Assembly: GCF_003326475.1 (NCBI RefSeq)
Contig: NZ_JPWA01000014.1
Coordinates: 1 to 64,000, forward strand
DNA length: 64,000 nucleotides
Reading direction: 5' to 3'
Origin: Thalassospira xianhensis MCCC 1A02616
Lineage (GTDB): Bacteria > Pseudomonadota > Alphaproteobacteria > Rhodospirillales > Thalassospiraceae
The notes beneath the pieces were generated by a model. It did no database searches, was not told the DNA's origin, and saw only the letters and a program-made list of their open reading frames with translations. Below, one piece after another: positions 1-7,984 of the stretch (position 1 is its first letter; each line of letters opens with the position of its first letter). A program made the translations under genes and the position numbers.

Positions 1-2
1 TC

Positions 3-311
3 GGGCGTACTGCCCCCAACCTGTCCACCGCCGACGGACCTCAACCCACTGCCGCCACTGCCGCCACTGCTGCCATCGCTGCCGCTTCCGGCAAATTCGG
101 GGTCCCTTCCCCGACAAGACGCACCTCTCCCGTCATGACAAACAAGCGTATTAAAAGCGTATTAGAACCGGCTCGGAATGCCGCCGTAATGGCTCCGCCA
201 TCCGCCGACCCATATCCTGCGGACTACCCCGCTGCCCTGCCTCAGTCCTTGCCGCTGCATCCTGATCCCCTCTTTGATCCGGCCCCAAACGCAAAAACCC
301 GCGAGGCATGA
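3..311 (+). CDS. Possible 3' end of an upstream gene (partial, Pro/Ala-rich)
   Basis: One forward frame is open from the window edge to a TGA at 309-311. It encodes about 102 residues rich in Ala, Pro and Thr, with no motif I recognise. The stop falls in the loop of a strong hairpin at 295-325, as expected if a forward gene ends here. Two other forward frames are also open for the first 130 bases, so the frame choice is weak. The stretch could equally be non-coding. Sequence to the left of the window would decide it. Confidence 0.25.
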   Translation, partial: GRTAPNLSTADGPQPTAATAATAAIAAASGKFGVPSPTRRTSPVMTNKRIKSVLEPARNAAVMAPPSADPYPADYPAALPQSLPLHPDPLFDPAPNAKTREA

Positions 312-325
312 GGCCTTGCGGGTTT
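295..325. terminator. Rho-independent terminator hairpin
   Basis: AAACCCGC (295-302) pairs with GCGGGTTT (318-325), with further GC pairing around a short loop. T-rich tracts lie on both sides, so it can end transcription in either direction. It isolates the thi operon from whatever lies to the left. Confidence 0.7.
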
Positions 326-438
326 CTGTCCGGGTGCATTTCTCCCGTTGACTTTGTCTTTATGTCACAAACCAAAGAACAAATCAAGAACTTTTTCCAA
401 TGCTTGACGTAACGCGACGATCTGCGCATAGTCCCGTC

Positions 439-531
439 ATCTCCAGGGGGGCTGATCGTGAATCGGCTGAGAGGTTCGGTGTTGCCGGACGACCCTTTGA
501 ACCTGAACCGGTTAAGACCGGCGTAGGAAGG
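439..531 (+). promoter_or_regulatory. TPP riboswitch (THI box)
   Basis: The conserved THI-box elements appear in order: a G-rich 5' strand (445-451), CTGAGA (467-472), a GACCC-type bulge near 490-494, TGAACCTGA (498-506), then a closing stem with GTTAAGACCGGCGTAGGAA (511-529). This is the thiamine pyrophosphate sensing domain. The GGAAGGA at its 3' edge is also the Shine-Dalgarno of the next gene (ATG at 537). Ligand binding should therefore hide the ribosome site directly and switch off translation. Regulation of thiXYZ-type transporters by TPP riboswitches is well established. Confidence 0.92.
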
Positions 532-536
532 ATCGC

Positions 537-1361
537 ATGCGCAAGACAGTACCAGCGCCGAAACCGGCAACATCCCCAAATCCCCCCGTCATGCCGGGCA
601 ATACGACGCCGTTTGATATTCATCTGCGCGGTGGTCGCGTGGCCTTTAACGGCGACGATATTTTCCATGATCTTGATCTGACCCTACCCGCCAGCAGCAT
701 CACCTGTCTGCTGGGCCCATCGGGTGTCGGCAAAAGCACATTGTTGCGCTATCTCGCAGGCTTGGTTGATGGCGAGGCTGGCGGAGATATTGCCTGCTCG
801 GATGGCAGGCCGCTTTTGGGCCGGGTTGCCTATATGGCGCAGCAGGATTTGCTTCTGCCGTGGCGCAGTGTGCGGGAAAATGTCGTTCTGGGGGCGGTGC
901 TTCGCAATGAACGCCCCGATCTTGCACGTGCCGATGCGCTGATTGCCAAGGTCGGGTTATCAGACGCCGCCCACCTGCGCCCGGCCGAACTTTCGGGTGG
1001 CATGAAGCAGCGCGCAGCCCTTGCCCGCACCCTGATGGAAGATCGCCCGGTTGTCCTCATGGATGAACCCTTTTCCGCCCTTGATCCGCTTAACCGGATG
1101 CGCCTTCAGGACCTTGCCGCACGGGTATTGCGCGGCAAAACGGTTTTGCTGGTCACCCATGATCCGCTCGAAGCCCTTCGGATTGGTGATCGCGTCCATG
1201 TCTTGCGCGGCACGCCCGCGGTGCTGAGTGACGCCATCCTTCCGGCGGGCAGCATCCCGCGCGATGTCACCGATCCGGAAATACTCCGCCATCAGGCCGA
1301 ATTGCTCCGTCAGCTTGGTGCCACCGCCGAGGAACTCAACCGGGCGGAGGATCTGGCATGA
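537..1361 (+). CDS. thiZ: Thiamine-precursor ABC transporter, ATP-binding protein
   Basis: ATPase subunit of an importer for pyrimidine precursors of thiamine (ThiXYZ type), 274 aa, cytoplasmic face of the inner membrane. Walker A GPSGVGKST lies at residues 60-68, the Q-loop near 102, the signature LSGGMKQR at 152-159 and Walker B VVLMDEP at 172-178, followed by the D-loop SALD. The first 25 residues are a Pro-rich extension not usual for the family. The ATG at 537 is supported by GGAAGGA inside the riboswitch. The stop overlaps the permease start by 4 bases (ATGA), indicating translational coupling. The thiZ name follows from the riboswitch and the ThiY-like partner; the ATPase alone would only be 'nitrate/taurine-type'. 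Confidence 0.9.
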   Translation: MRKTVPAPKPATSPNPPVMPGNTTPFDIHLRGGRVAFNGDDIFHDLDLTLPASSITCLLGPSGVGKSTLLRYLAGLVDGEAGGDIACSDGRPLLGRVAYMAQQDLLLPWRSVRENVVLGAVLRNERPDLARADALIAKVGLSDAAHLRPAELSGGMKQRAALARTLMEDRPVVLMDEPFSALDPLNRMRLQDLAARVLRGKTVLLVTHDPLEALRIGDRVHVLRGTPAVLSDAILPAGSIPRDVTDPEILRHQAELLRQLGATAEELNRAEDLA

Positions 1362-2161
1362 CCAACCGAACAACGCCCCACACCCCGCTTACCGAACGGC
1401 GCCTGCTGAAACTCGCCCGACCCGTCATCATCATCGCCGCCCTGATCGCGACATGGCAGATTGTTGTCACCGTCACCGGTGCGCCGAAATATATGCTGCC
1501 CGCCCCCTATGAAGTCTGGCTGACCCTGATCAAGCGCCATGACGTGTTGCTTGACCATGCCAGATACACGATTGCCGAAACCGTGATCGGGCTTTTTGCC
1601 GGGGCGACATTGGGGGCCTTGGCAGCCCTTCCGATGGCGCTTTTTGCCCCCGTTCGGTTCTGGCTGATGCCGATCTTGCTGGTGTCGCAGGCGATCCCGT
1701 TTTTTGCGCTGGCCCCGCTTCTGGTATTATGGCTGGGCTTTGGTCTGGGTTCAAAAATCGCGATGGCGGCCTTGATCATTTTCTTCCCCGTCACGGTCGC
1801 GTTCTTTGACGGGTTATCTCGGACCGAACCGGGCTTCCTTGACCTTGCCCGCACCATGGGTGCCAGCCGCTGGCGGTTGCTGACCCATGTGCGCCTGCCT
1901 GCCGCATTGCCTTCATTTGCCTCGGGTTTTCGGGTCGCAACCGCGGTTGCCCCCATCGGGGCGGTGATCGGCGAATGGGTCGGATCAAGCCACGGGCTTG
2001 GCTATCTGATGCTCCATGCCAATGCCCGGGTTCAGATCGATATGGTCTTTGCCTGCCTTCTGATCCTGTGCGCCTTTTCGATCACGCAATATTTCCTTGT
2101 CGACCGGGCGTTACGTGCGGCCTTGCCCTGGCAGCCCGACAGCCTGAAACCGGCAAGATAA
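1358..2161 (+). CDS. thiX: Thiamine-precursor ABC transporter, permease
   Basis: Inner-membrane permease of the thiamine-precursor importer, 267 aa. It has about six hydrophobic segments and the EAA loop that docks on the ATPase (ARTMGASRWRLLTHVRLPAA, about residues 164-183). It belongs to the binding-protein-dependent transport family that also holds SsuC and TauC. The start overlaps the end of thiZ by 4 bases. The family alone does not fix the substrate; the TPP riboswitch and the neighbouring THI5/NMT1-type binding protein do. Confidence 0.9.
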   Translation: MTNRTTPHTPLTERRLLKLARPVIIIAALIATWQIVVTVTGAPKYMLPAPYEVWLTLIKRHDVLLDHARYTIAETVIGLFAGATLGALAALPMALFAPVRFWLMPILLVSQAIPFFALAPLLVLWLGFGLGSKIAMAALIIFFPVTVAFFDGLSRTEPGFLDLARTMGASRWRLLTHVRLPAALPSFASGFRVATAVAPIGAVIGEWVGSSHGLGYLMLHANARVQIDMVFACLLILCAFSITQYFLVDRALRAALPWQPDSLKPAR

Positions 2162-2233
2162 ACCGAATTCCTCGCGAAAGATTGCGGGGCAGAACATCAA
2201 AAATATATCCGATATCCGATAGGAGGTTCATCC

Positions 2234-3187
2234 ATGTCACGCCTGAAATCCATGATCACCGCGGCCACGATTGGCGCGGTTGCGATGGGAATGACCAGCC
2301 CAGCCTTTGCCGCCGACAAGCTCACCATTCTTCTCGACTGGTTCGTCAATCCCGATCACGCACCGCTGATCGTCGCCAAGGAAAAGGGCTTTTTTGCCAA
2401 GCATGATCTGGATGTCGAGCTGATCGAACCGGCCGATCCATCCGCCCCGCCGCGTCTTGTTGCCGCCGGTCAGGGTGACGTTGCCGTCAATTATCAGCCA
2501 CAGCTTCACGTGCAGGCCGCCGAAGGCCTGCCATTGACCCGGATCGGTACGCTGGTTGCCACCCCGCTCAATAGCCTGATTGTGCTCAAAGACGGCCCGA
2601 TCAAGGAAATCGCCGACCTTAAGGGCAAGAAAATCGGCTATTCGCTGGCCGGGTTTGAAGATGCCCTGCTGGGCACCATGCTGGGCAATCATGGCGTGTC
2701 CATTGATGACGTCGAATTGGTGAATGTCAATTTCTCGCTCTCGCCATCTCTTTATTCCGGACAGGTCGATGCGATCATTGGCGGCTACCGCAACTTCGAA
2801 CTCAATCAGATGGAAATCGAAGGCAAACCGGGCAAGGCTTTCTATGTCGAGGAAGAAGGCGTCCCCCCCTATGACGAGCTGATCCTGACCGTGCGCAACG
2901 ACAAGGTCGATGATCCGCGCTATGCCCGTATGCTGGCCGCCCTTGAAGAAGGCGTGCAATACCTGATCAACCATCCCGATGACAGCTGGCAGGCCTTTAT
3001 CGCGGCCTATCCAAACCTTGATGACGAACTCAACATCAAGGCATGGGCCGATACCCTGCCGCGCTTTGCGCTGCGTCCGGCCGCGGTTGACCGGACCCGC
3101 TATGCACGCTTTGCCACCTATCTCAAGGATCAGGGTATTATCGAAACCGTTCCGGCACTTGATAGCTACGTGACGGTAATCGAATAA
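2234..3187 (+). CDS. thiY: Thiamine-precursor ABC transporter, periplasmic binding protein
   Basis: Periplasmic solute-binding protein of the NMT1/THI5-like family, 317 aa. It captures a pyrimidine thiamine precursor (N-formyl-4-amino-5-aminomethyl-2-methylpyrimidine in characterised ThiY). A Sec signal peptide ends in SPAFA-A near residue 26. The mature start KLTILLDWFVNPDHAPL matches the family, and the GQGDVAVNYQPQ segment is the usual ligand-loop region. A perfect AGGAGG (2221-2226) lies 7 bases before the ATG, a stronger site than the upstream genes have, as is common for a binding protein made in excess. It is the last gene of the operon and is followed by two hairpins. Confidence 0.9.
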   Translation: MSRLKSMITAATIGAVAMGMTSPAFAADKLTILLDWFVNPDHAPLIVAKEKGFFAKHDLDVELIEPADPSAPPRLVAAGQGDVAVNYQPQLHVQAAEGLPLTRIGTLVATPLNSLIVLKDGPIKEIADLKGKKIGYSLAGFEDALLGTMLGNHGVSIDDVELVNVNFSLSPSLYSGQVDAIIGGYRNFELNQMEIEGKPGKAFYVEEEGVPPYDELILTVRNDKVDDPRYARMLAALEEGVQYLINHPDDSWQAFIAAYPNLDDELNIKAWADTLPRFALRPAAVDRTRYARFATYLKDQGIIETVPALDSYVTVIE

Positions 3188-3212
3188 TCTGCCCGCACCT
3201 TCCCCCCGCGGT

Positions 3213-3239
3213 ACCTGCTTTTGCCGGTCAAAAGCAGGT
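3213..3239. repeat. Perfect 11-bp inverted repeat after thiY
   Basis: ACCTGCTTTTG (3213-3223) and CAAAAGCAGGT (3229-3239) are perfect complements around a 5-base loop. No T-run follows directly. The true terminator hairpin starts 9 bases later. It may be an mRNA 3' stabilising stem. Confidence 0.6.
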
Positions 3240-3248
3240 GTCGTCACG

Positions 3249-3283
3249 AAGGCCGGAACCTGCCCCGGTTCCGGCCTTTTCTT
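3249..3283 (+). terminator. Rho-independent terminator of the thi operon
   Basis: AAGGCCGGAACC (3249-3260) pairs perfectly with GGTTCCGGCCTT (3267-3278) around 6 bases, followed by TTCTTTG. This also argues that the next gene cannot start upstream of it. Confidence 0.88.
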
Positions 3284-3382
3284 TGTCCCAATCCGGACAG
3301 CGGTCCCACTTGCACAATTCCCGATCCGCGACACATTGATAGGATCCAAAACAACAATCAGCCGATCTGGGGATTTGACCGC

Positions 3383-4426
3383 GTGACGAATGATAACCGA
3401 CCACCACATCACACCGAAACCGGATTTGAAAACCGCTATCCCCTGCCCGATCGGGTCAAACGATCTTTCTGGCGTTTTATGAAACGGCGTTATTTCGGTG
3501 CTGAAAACTGGCCGAAAGCCAAACATCAGCGCGGCAAAATCCCGACCGAGGCGCCAAATCTGGATGCCATTCACAATCCGGATCCGGCGCGCCTGCAAAT
3601 TACCTGGATCGGCCATGCGACGGTACTGGTGCAATATGGCGGGCTCAATATCCTGACCGACCCGGTCTTTGCCAAGCGGGCATCGCCGTTCCGCCATCTT
3701 GGCCCGGCACGCTACAGCCAGCCGGGATTGCAGATTGATGAACTGCCCAGGCTTGATCTGGTGTTGCTATCGCATAATCATTACGACCATTTCGACGTTG
3801 CCAGCCTACGAAAGATTGGCAATGCGCCGCGCTATATCCTGCCGCTGAAGAACGGTGTGCTGCTTGAAACCGCCGGGATCAATCCGGATCGCTATGACGA
3901 ACTCGACTGGGATCAAAGCCTTTCGCATGGGGACCTGAAAATCACCCATGTACCCAGCAATCACTGGTCAGCACGCACCACCAAGGACCGCAAGGAAATG
4001 CTGTGGGGCGGCTACATCCTTGAATTCGCCGACGGCTATCGTTTCTATTTCGTCGGTGATACCGGCTGGAACGAACGGCTGTTTGCCGAAATGGGCGAAC
4101 AATATGGCGGGATTGATTTCGGCCTGATCCCGATCGGGGCTTATGAACCCAGCGATTTCATGCGACATGCCCACACCAACCCCGAAGAAGCCGTTCAGAT
4201 CATGCAGGTGATGGGCGTCAAACAGGCGCTTGCCATTCATTGGGGCACGTTCGTCCTGACCGCGGAGCCGGTTGACGAACCGCCATTGCGGCTGGCATCG
4301 GCGCGAAAGGATGCTGGCATTTCCGACGATGATTTCATTGCAGCCCCCATTGGGGCAACACGCTTCTTTCCCGGCAAAATCAGCCATCCGATAAAAGCGA
4401 ATAACGACACGGAAGCAGCCCAGTAA
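3383..4426 (+). CDS. MBL-fold metallo-hydrolase (UlaG / NAPE-PLD-like)
   Basis: Metallo-beta-lactamase fold hydrolase, 347 aa. The zinc motif LSHNHYDHFD lies around residues 129-138. A second metal-ligand region sits in FVGDTGWN, and the C-terminal IHWGTF is typical of the branch with UlaG and N-acyl-phosphatidylethanolamine phospholipase D. The substrate cannot be read from sequence. The frame stays open upstream to 3221, but that would place the start inside the thi terminator. GTG at 3383, preceded by TGGGGA, is the sensible start. No signal peptide is visible, so it is probably cytoplasmic. It stands alone and converges on the next gene across a shared hairpin. Confidence 0.85.
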   Translation: MTNDNRPPHHTETGFENRYPLPDRVKRSFWRFMKRRYFGAENWPKAKHQRGKIPTEAPNLDAIHNPDPARLQITWIGHATVLVQYGGLNILTDPVFAKRASPFRHLGPARYSQPGLQIDELPRLDLVLLSHNHYDHFDVASLRKIGNAPRYILPLKNGVLLETAGINPDRYDELDWDQSLSHGDLKITHVPSNHWSARTTKDRKEMLWGGYILEFADGYRFYFVGDTGWNERLFAEMGEQYGGIDFGLIPIGAYEPSDFMRHAHTNPEEAVQIMQVMGVKQALAIHWGTFVLTAEPVDEPPLRLASARKDAGISDDDFIAAPIGATRFFPGKISHPIKANNDTEAAQ

Positions 4427-4430
4427 AAAG

Positions 4431-4469
4431 ATGAAGACCGACAACGTGCAGATCGTTGCCGGTCTTCAT
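4431..4469. terminator. Bidirectional terminator between convergent genes
   Basis: ATGAAGACCG (4431-4440) pairs with CGGTCTTCAT (4460-4469), with an inner CAACG/CGTTG stem. It sits between the stops of two convergent genes and serves either. Confidence 0.7.
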
Positions 4470-4510
4470 TAGCCGCGAAGCGCGATCAAACTTCCGGCCA
4501 TGGGAATTGA

Positions 4511-5242
4511 TTAGTGGCTATGTTCGCCCCCCGCCGTAAAGGACAGGGTCGCGAAATGCTGGATCAGGTCCGCATCCGCATTGTTTTCAAGCGGAACTGA
4601 ATATTTGACCGCAATAACGTTCAGCCCGTCATTGCGCACCGTGATATCGGCAATGCCATCCTGATCGGTTTCACCAATCAGGGTTTCGGCCAGATTGACG
4701 TAATCGGGAATGATCGCAACGCCCTGCAGGGGCTTGCCATCATAAAGGATCCGGACCTTGAAATCGTCACCCGCTTCAAGTTCGGTCGGGTTGGATAACG
4801 GCACGATCTGCAATGCCTGTGCTGGCAAGGCAGGGATATCGCCATGAATATGCAGCAGTGACACCGAATGCTTCAGGTAACGGCCCGCCTGTTTTGCGCC
4901 CTCGACGGCTGATTTGGGTTGATTAACCCATTTGCCGTCCGGTCCCTCGGTATAAAAGCCGTTATCGAAATCGATCAGGACAATGGCCGCATCCTCACCC
5001 GGCACGATCATGGCGTGGGTATCGCGGGCCTCGACCTTGCCTTCGCTGGCTTTGCCGTCCTCGGTCAGGACCGTGACCGATTTGATTTTGGCCGGATCAT
5101 AATCATTATCCTCGGCCCCATGACCATAGATAATTCCGTATTCATCCCAGCGCTGGGCAACCCAGACGCCATGCGCATTGGCGATTTGTGCCGCCCCGAA
5201 AAGAACCAGACCAACACCGACGACCGATGCAAATTTCATCAT
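4511..5242 (-). CDS. Periplasmic DUF4198 protein (predicted metal-uptake component)
   Basis: Exported protein of about 243 aa. A signal peptide ends near AQIANA-HGVW and is followed by the N-terminal His typical of DUF4198/COG5266 proteins, annotated as periplasmic components of Co/Ni transport. The C-terminus GGEHSH is also His-rich, consistent with metal binding. The ATG at 5242 (or 5239) is preceded by GAGG, which fits better than the in-frame TTG at 5251. The promoter region carries a perfect 13-bp inverted repeat resembling alphaproteobacterial Zur boxes, so zinc-dependent control is likely. No permease or TonB receptor lies beside it. Its exact role in metal handling is inferred. Confidence 0.78.
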   Translation of the reverse strand: MMKFASVVGVGLVLFGAAQIANAHGVWVAQRWDEYGIIYGHGAEDNDYDPAKIKSVTVLTEDGKASEGKVEARDTHAMIVPGEDAAIVLIDFDNGFYTEGPDGKWVNQPKSAVEGAKQAGRYLKHSVSLLHIHGDIPALPAQALQIVPLSNPTELEAGDDFKVRILYDGKPLQGVAIIPDYVNLAETLIGETDQDGIADITVRNDGLNVIAVKYSVPLENNADADLIQHFATLSFTAGGEHSH

Positions 5243-5251
5243 GAACCTCAA

Positions 5252-5288
5252 ATTAAATGTTATGCTACGTTATAACATAACATTTAAT
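5252..5288 (-). promoter_or_regulatory. Palindromic operator, Zur/Fur-like
   Basis: ATTAAATGTTATG (5252-5264) and CATAACATTTAAT (5276-5288) are perfect inverted repeats. The 11-base spacer contains most of a further palindrome, GTTATAAC (5269-5276). The AT-rich GTTATAACATAAC core resembles published alphaproteobacterial Zur sites. It lies immediately upstream of the DUF4198 gene's start region, where it would overlap the promoter or leader. Confidence 0.65.
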
Positions 5289-5362
5289 TGCATGAGAGAT
5301 ACCCTGCGTCAAGACCGTTTGAAAACGATCCCGACGCCAGATTATTCCTCATCCAGACAGGA

Positions 5363-6685
5363 TCAGACCCGCGTGCGCGGTTTGCGGATGGTGCCATCCT
5401 CAAACCGTGAAAGCTCCATCCCGGCAAGGGTGATGGATGGCTGCCCGGTTGTAATCCAGTCGGCCAGCACCTTGCCGACAACCGGGCCCATGGCAAATCC
5501 GTGGCCGGAAAAACCGGTTGCGACGAAGAAATGTCTTGGATTGTCGAACTGATCGATCACCGGTATGGCATCCGGGGTGACATCGATGTCGCCTGCCCAT
5601 TTATCGACAATGCCGACCTGTTTGATTTGCGGAAAAACCTTTTGTAGGTTGGCCATCGCGTTATTCACCCGCACCTCATAAGGCTGCGCCTGATTTTCGC
5701 GGCGGCCGATCAATGGCTGCTTTGATGCCGCCGACCCCGGCAGGCGGTCAACAAGGTCATCAATAAACCGCTTGTTCAGATGGAATTTGAAGGTCGCCCA
5801 GTTGGCAAAGAGGCCCGGTGCAAAATCGCGGGCATATTTGAACCGGCCCAATGTCAAATCCAGATCGGTCATGAACTCGTCCGCGATATTCATCGAACCA
5901 TCGGCGCGCTGGCGAAATGCAAGGCCGGAGGCCAGCGTCCCGGCAGCCGAAATATCCGGCACCGGGGTTGTGCGGATCACCGTGCCGCGCGTGGTTTGCT
6001 GCGGCAGACGGCGCCCGAATTTGGCGACGAATTTATGCGTCGCGGCCCCGGCGGCACAGATAACATATTTGCATTTGATCTCGCCACGTTCGGAAATAAC
6101 CGAACTGATTGCGCCACCGCTTGTTTCAATGCCGATGGCACCGCATCCCTCGGCGATCACAGCACCAAGTTCGGCAGCACGTTTTGCGATTGCCGGGGCG
6201 GCCTTTTTCGGCTCAGCCTGCCCGTCAGAGGGGGTATAAATTCCGCCGACGCCGGGTCGCGTAATGCCCGGTGCAATTCTGGCAACGCCCTTGGGATCAA
6301 GCACCTGCGTTTCGATATCAAACCCTTTGGCGTCTTCGATCCATTGTTCAAATTCGGCCATTTCCGCATCGTCGCGGGCAACAAACATCACCCCGCCCTG
6401 CCGCCATTCCAGATCCGCATTCAGTTCCTTTTCAAGGCTCTGCCAGATACGGTTGCATTCGATCATCAGGGGCAGTTCAACCGGATCGCGGCCCTGCTGG
6501 CGAACGAACCCCCACGCCCGTCCGGACTGATGCGAGGCAATGGTATCCTTTTCCAGAAGGACAACCTTCATGCCTGCCTTGGCAAGGTAATAGGCGCTGG
6601 AAGAACCATGGATACCGCCGCCAATGACGACAACATCACATTCTTTGGGAAGTTCGAATTGGGGATCGTTCGTGGTATGGGGCAT
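5363..6685 (-). CDS. FAD-dependent oxidoreductase, DAO family
   Basis: Flavin amine oxidase-type dehydrogenase/oxidase of about 440 aa. The N-terminal dinucleotide fold is VVVIGGGIHGSSSAYYL (residues 18-34), followed by LLEKDTIASHQSGRAWG, the DAO-family region around the flavin. The C-terminal ATGFSGHGFAMGP is the second conserved DAO segment. Relatives act on sarcosine, glycine, D-amino acids or other secondary amines; the substrate here is unknown. ATG at 6685 is preferred over an in-frame TTG at 6751. The gene is divergent from the PLP lyase, 93 bases away, so the two may share a promoter region. Confidence 0.82.
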   Translation of the reverse strand: MPHTTNDPQFELPKECDVVVIGGGIHGSSSAYYLAKAGMKVVLLEKDTIASHQSGRAWGFVRQQGRDPVELPLMIECNRIWQSLEKELNADLEWRQGGVMFVARDDAEMAEFEQWIEDAKGFDIETQVLDPKGVARIAPGITRPGVGGIYTPSDGQAEPKKAAPAIAKRAAELGAVIAEGCGAIGIETSGGAISSVISERGEIKCKYVICAAGAATHKFVAKFGRRLPQQTTRGTVIRTTPVPDISAAGTLASGLAFRQRADGSMNIADEFMTDLDLTLGRFKYARDFAPGLFANWATFKFHLNKRFIDDLVDRLPGSAASKQPLIGRRENQAQPYEVRVNNAMANLQKVFPQIKQVGIVDKWAGDIDVTPDAIPVIDQFDNPRHFFVATGFSGHGFAMGPVVGKVLADWITTGQPSITLAGMELSRFEDGTIRKPRTRV

Positions 6686-6778
6686 CTGAATGGGTCGTTC
6701 TTTTGTTTTCGTTTTGGGATGTGGCGCGTTCCACGTTATGTTGCGTGGCAATAAATGACAACAAAATCAGGTGCCACC

Positions 6779-7936
6779 ATGTCTGCCGATAACAAGAAAC
6801 AGCAGCCTGCAACCATCACGGCCCAGGCACTGGGCTGGGTCGAGGAAACCACCCGTTCGGTTACCCCGCCGATCTATCCCTCGACCACGTTTGAACGCAA
6901 TGCCGACCTCAGCTATCATGACGGCCGTTGCTATACCCGGACCGACAACCCGACCTATGATCAGGCCTGTGCGGTTCTTGATGCGCTGGAAGGCGGCGCA
7001 CAAACGCGACTTTTCGCATCGGGCATGGCGGCCGCGGTTGCATTGCTGCATGCACTGTCGCCGGGCGATCATGTCGTCGCGCCAAAGGTGATGTACTGGG
7101 CGCTGCGCAGTTTCATGCTTGATAGCGGTGTGCGCGCCGGTCTGACATTTGATTTCGTTGACAATGGCAACACAGCCGATTGGGTCAGCCATATCAAGCC
7201 GGGTAAAACAAAAATGGTCTGGCTGGAAACGCCCGCCAACCCGGATTGGCAGATCACCGATATCGCCGCCGTTGCCGACGCCGCGCACAAAGCCGGTGCG
7301 ATTGTTGCGGTCGATAATACGGTTGCAACCCCGCTTCTGACCCGCCCGATTGAACTGGGTGCTGATATCGTCATGCATTCGGCCACCAAGTATCTGAACG
7401 GGCATAGCGACGTTCTGGCAGGCACACTTACCACCGCAAACAAGGACAGCGAATTCTGGCAACGGGTCTGCAAACAGCATGCTGGCGGTGGCGGAGTTCT
7501 GGGCGTGTTCGAAGCATGGCTGCTTCTGCGTGGTATGCGCACCCTGTCAATCCGTGTCGAACGGGCCAGTGCCAATGCGATGGTGATTGCACGCCATTTC
7601 GAAAACCACCCCGAAGTCGTACAGGTCCAGTATCCCGGCCTTGAAAGCCATATCGGCCATGATATCGCCAAACGCCAGATGAGTGGCGGATTTGGCGGCA
7701 TGATGTCGATCCGGGTCAAGGGCGGCGGTGCGCGGGCCGTGGATTTCCATAATCAGTGCAAGCTGTTTAAACGCGCGACATCACTCGGCGGGGTCGAAAG
7801 CCTGATTGAACACAGATCGTCGGTCGAAGGCCCGACAAGCCCGGTGCCTGATGATCTGTTGCGTTTGTCTGTTGGTATCGAAGATATCAATGACTTGATC
7901 CATGATATTGAAACCGCCCTAGCTTTGAGTAAATAA
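6779..7936 (+). CDS. metC: Cystathionine beta-lyase-type PLP enzyme
   Basis: Cys/Met metabolism PLP enzyme, 385 aa, cytoplasmic. Visible family features are YTRTDNPT, the glycine-rich ASGMAAAVALLHAL and the PLP-lysine segment MHSATKYLNGHSD. The C-terminal SLGGVESLIEHRSSVEGP matches cystathionine beta-lyases, which cleave cystathionine to homocysteine, pyruvate and ammonia in methionine synthesis. A cystathionine gamma-synthase or other C-S lyase role cannot be excluded. An ATG exists at 6755, but the one at 6779 has AGGTG six bases before it. It appears monocistronic. Confidence 0.82.
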   Translation: MSADNKKQQPATITAQALGWVEETTRSVTPPIYPSTTFERNADLSYHDGRCYTRTDNPTYDQACAVLDALEGGAQTRLFASGMAAAVALLHALSPGDHVVAPKVMYWALRSFMLDSGVRAGLTFDFVDNGNTADWVSHIKPGKTKMVWLETPANPDWQITDIAAVADAAHKAGAIVAVDNTVATPLLTRPIELGADIVMHSATKYLNGHSDVLAGTLTTANKDSEFWQRVCKQHAGGGGVLGVFEAWLLLRGMRTLSIRVERASANAMVIARHFENHPEVVQVQYPGLESHIGHDIAKRQMSGGFGGMMSIRVKGGGARAVDFHNQCKLFKRATSLGGVESLIEHRSSVEGPTSPVPDDLLRLSVGIEDINDLIHDIETALALSK

Positions 7937-7984
7937 AGTCGGATTGTAGATCGGCCAATCAATGGACTGGAAATTCCACGCGTG

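Noticed and set aside
1..110. CRISPR-like or tandem repeat in the CCG/CTG-rich start
   Set aside because: The short CCGCCACTG repeats are only a few units of codon-like low complexity, with no regular spacers.
2237..3697. Long open frame of 486 codons on the minus strand
   Set aside because: It is antisense to thiY, whose signal peptide, ribosome site and family match are clear. High-GC genes often leave their complement open.
5780..6754. Plus-strand open frame opposite the DAO oxidoreductase
   Set aside because: It has no motif and mirrors a well-defined flavoprotein on the other strand.
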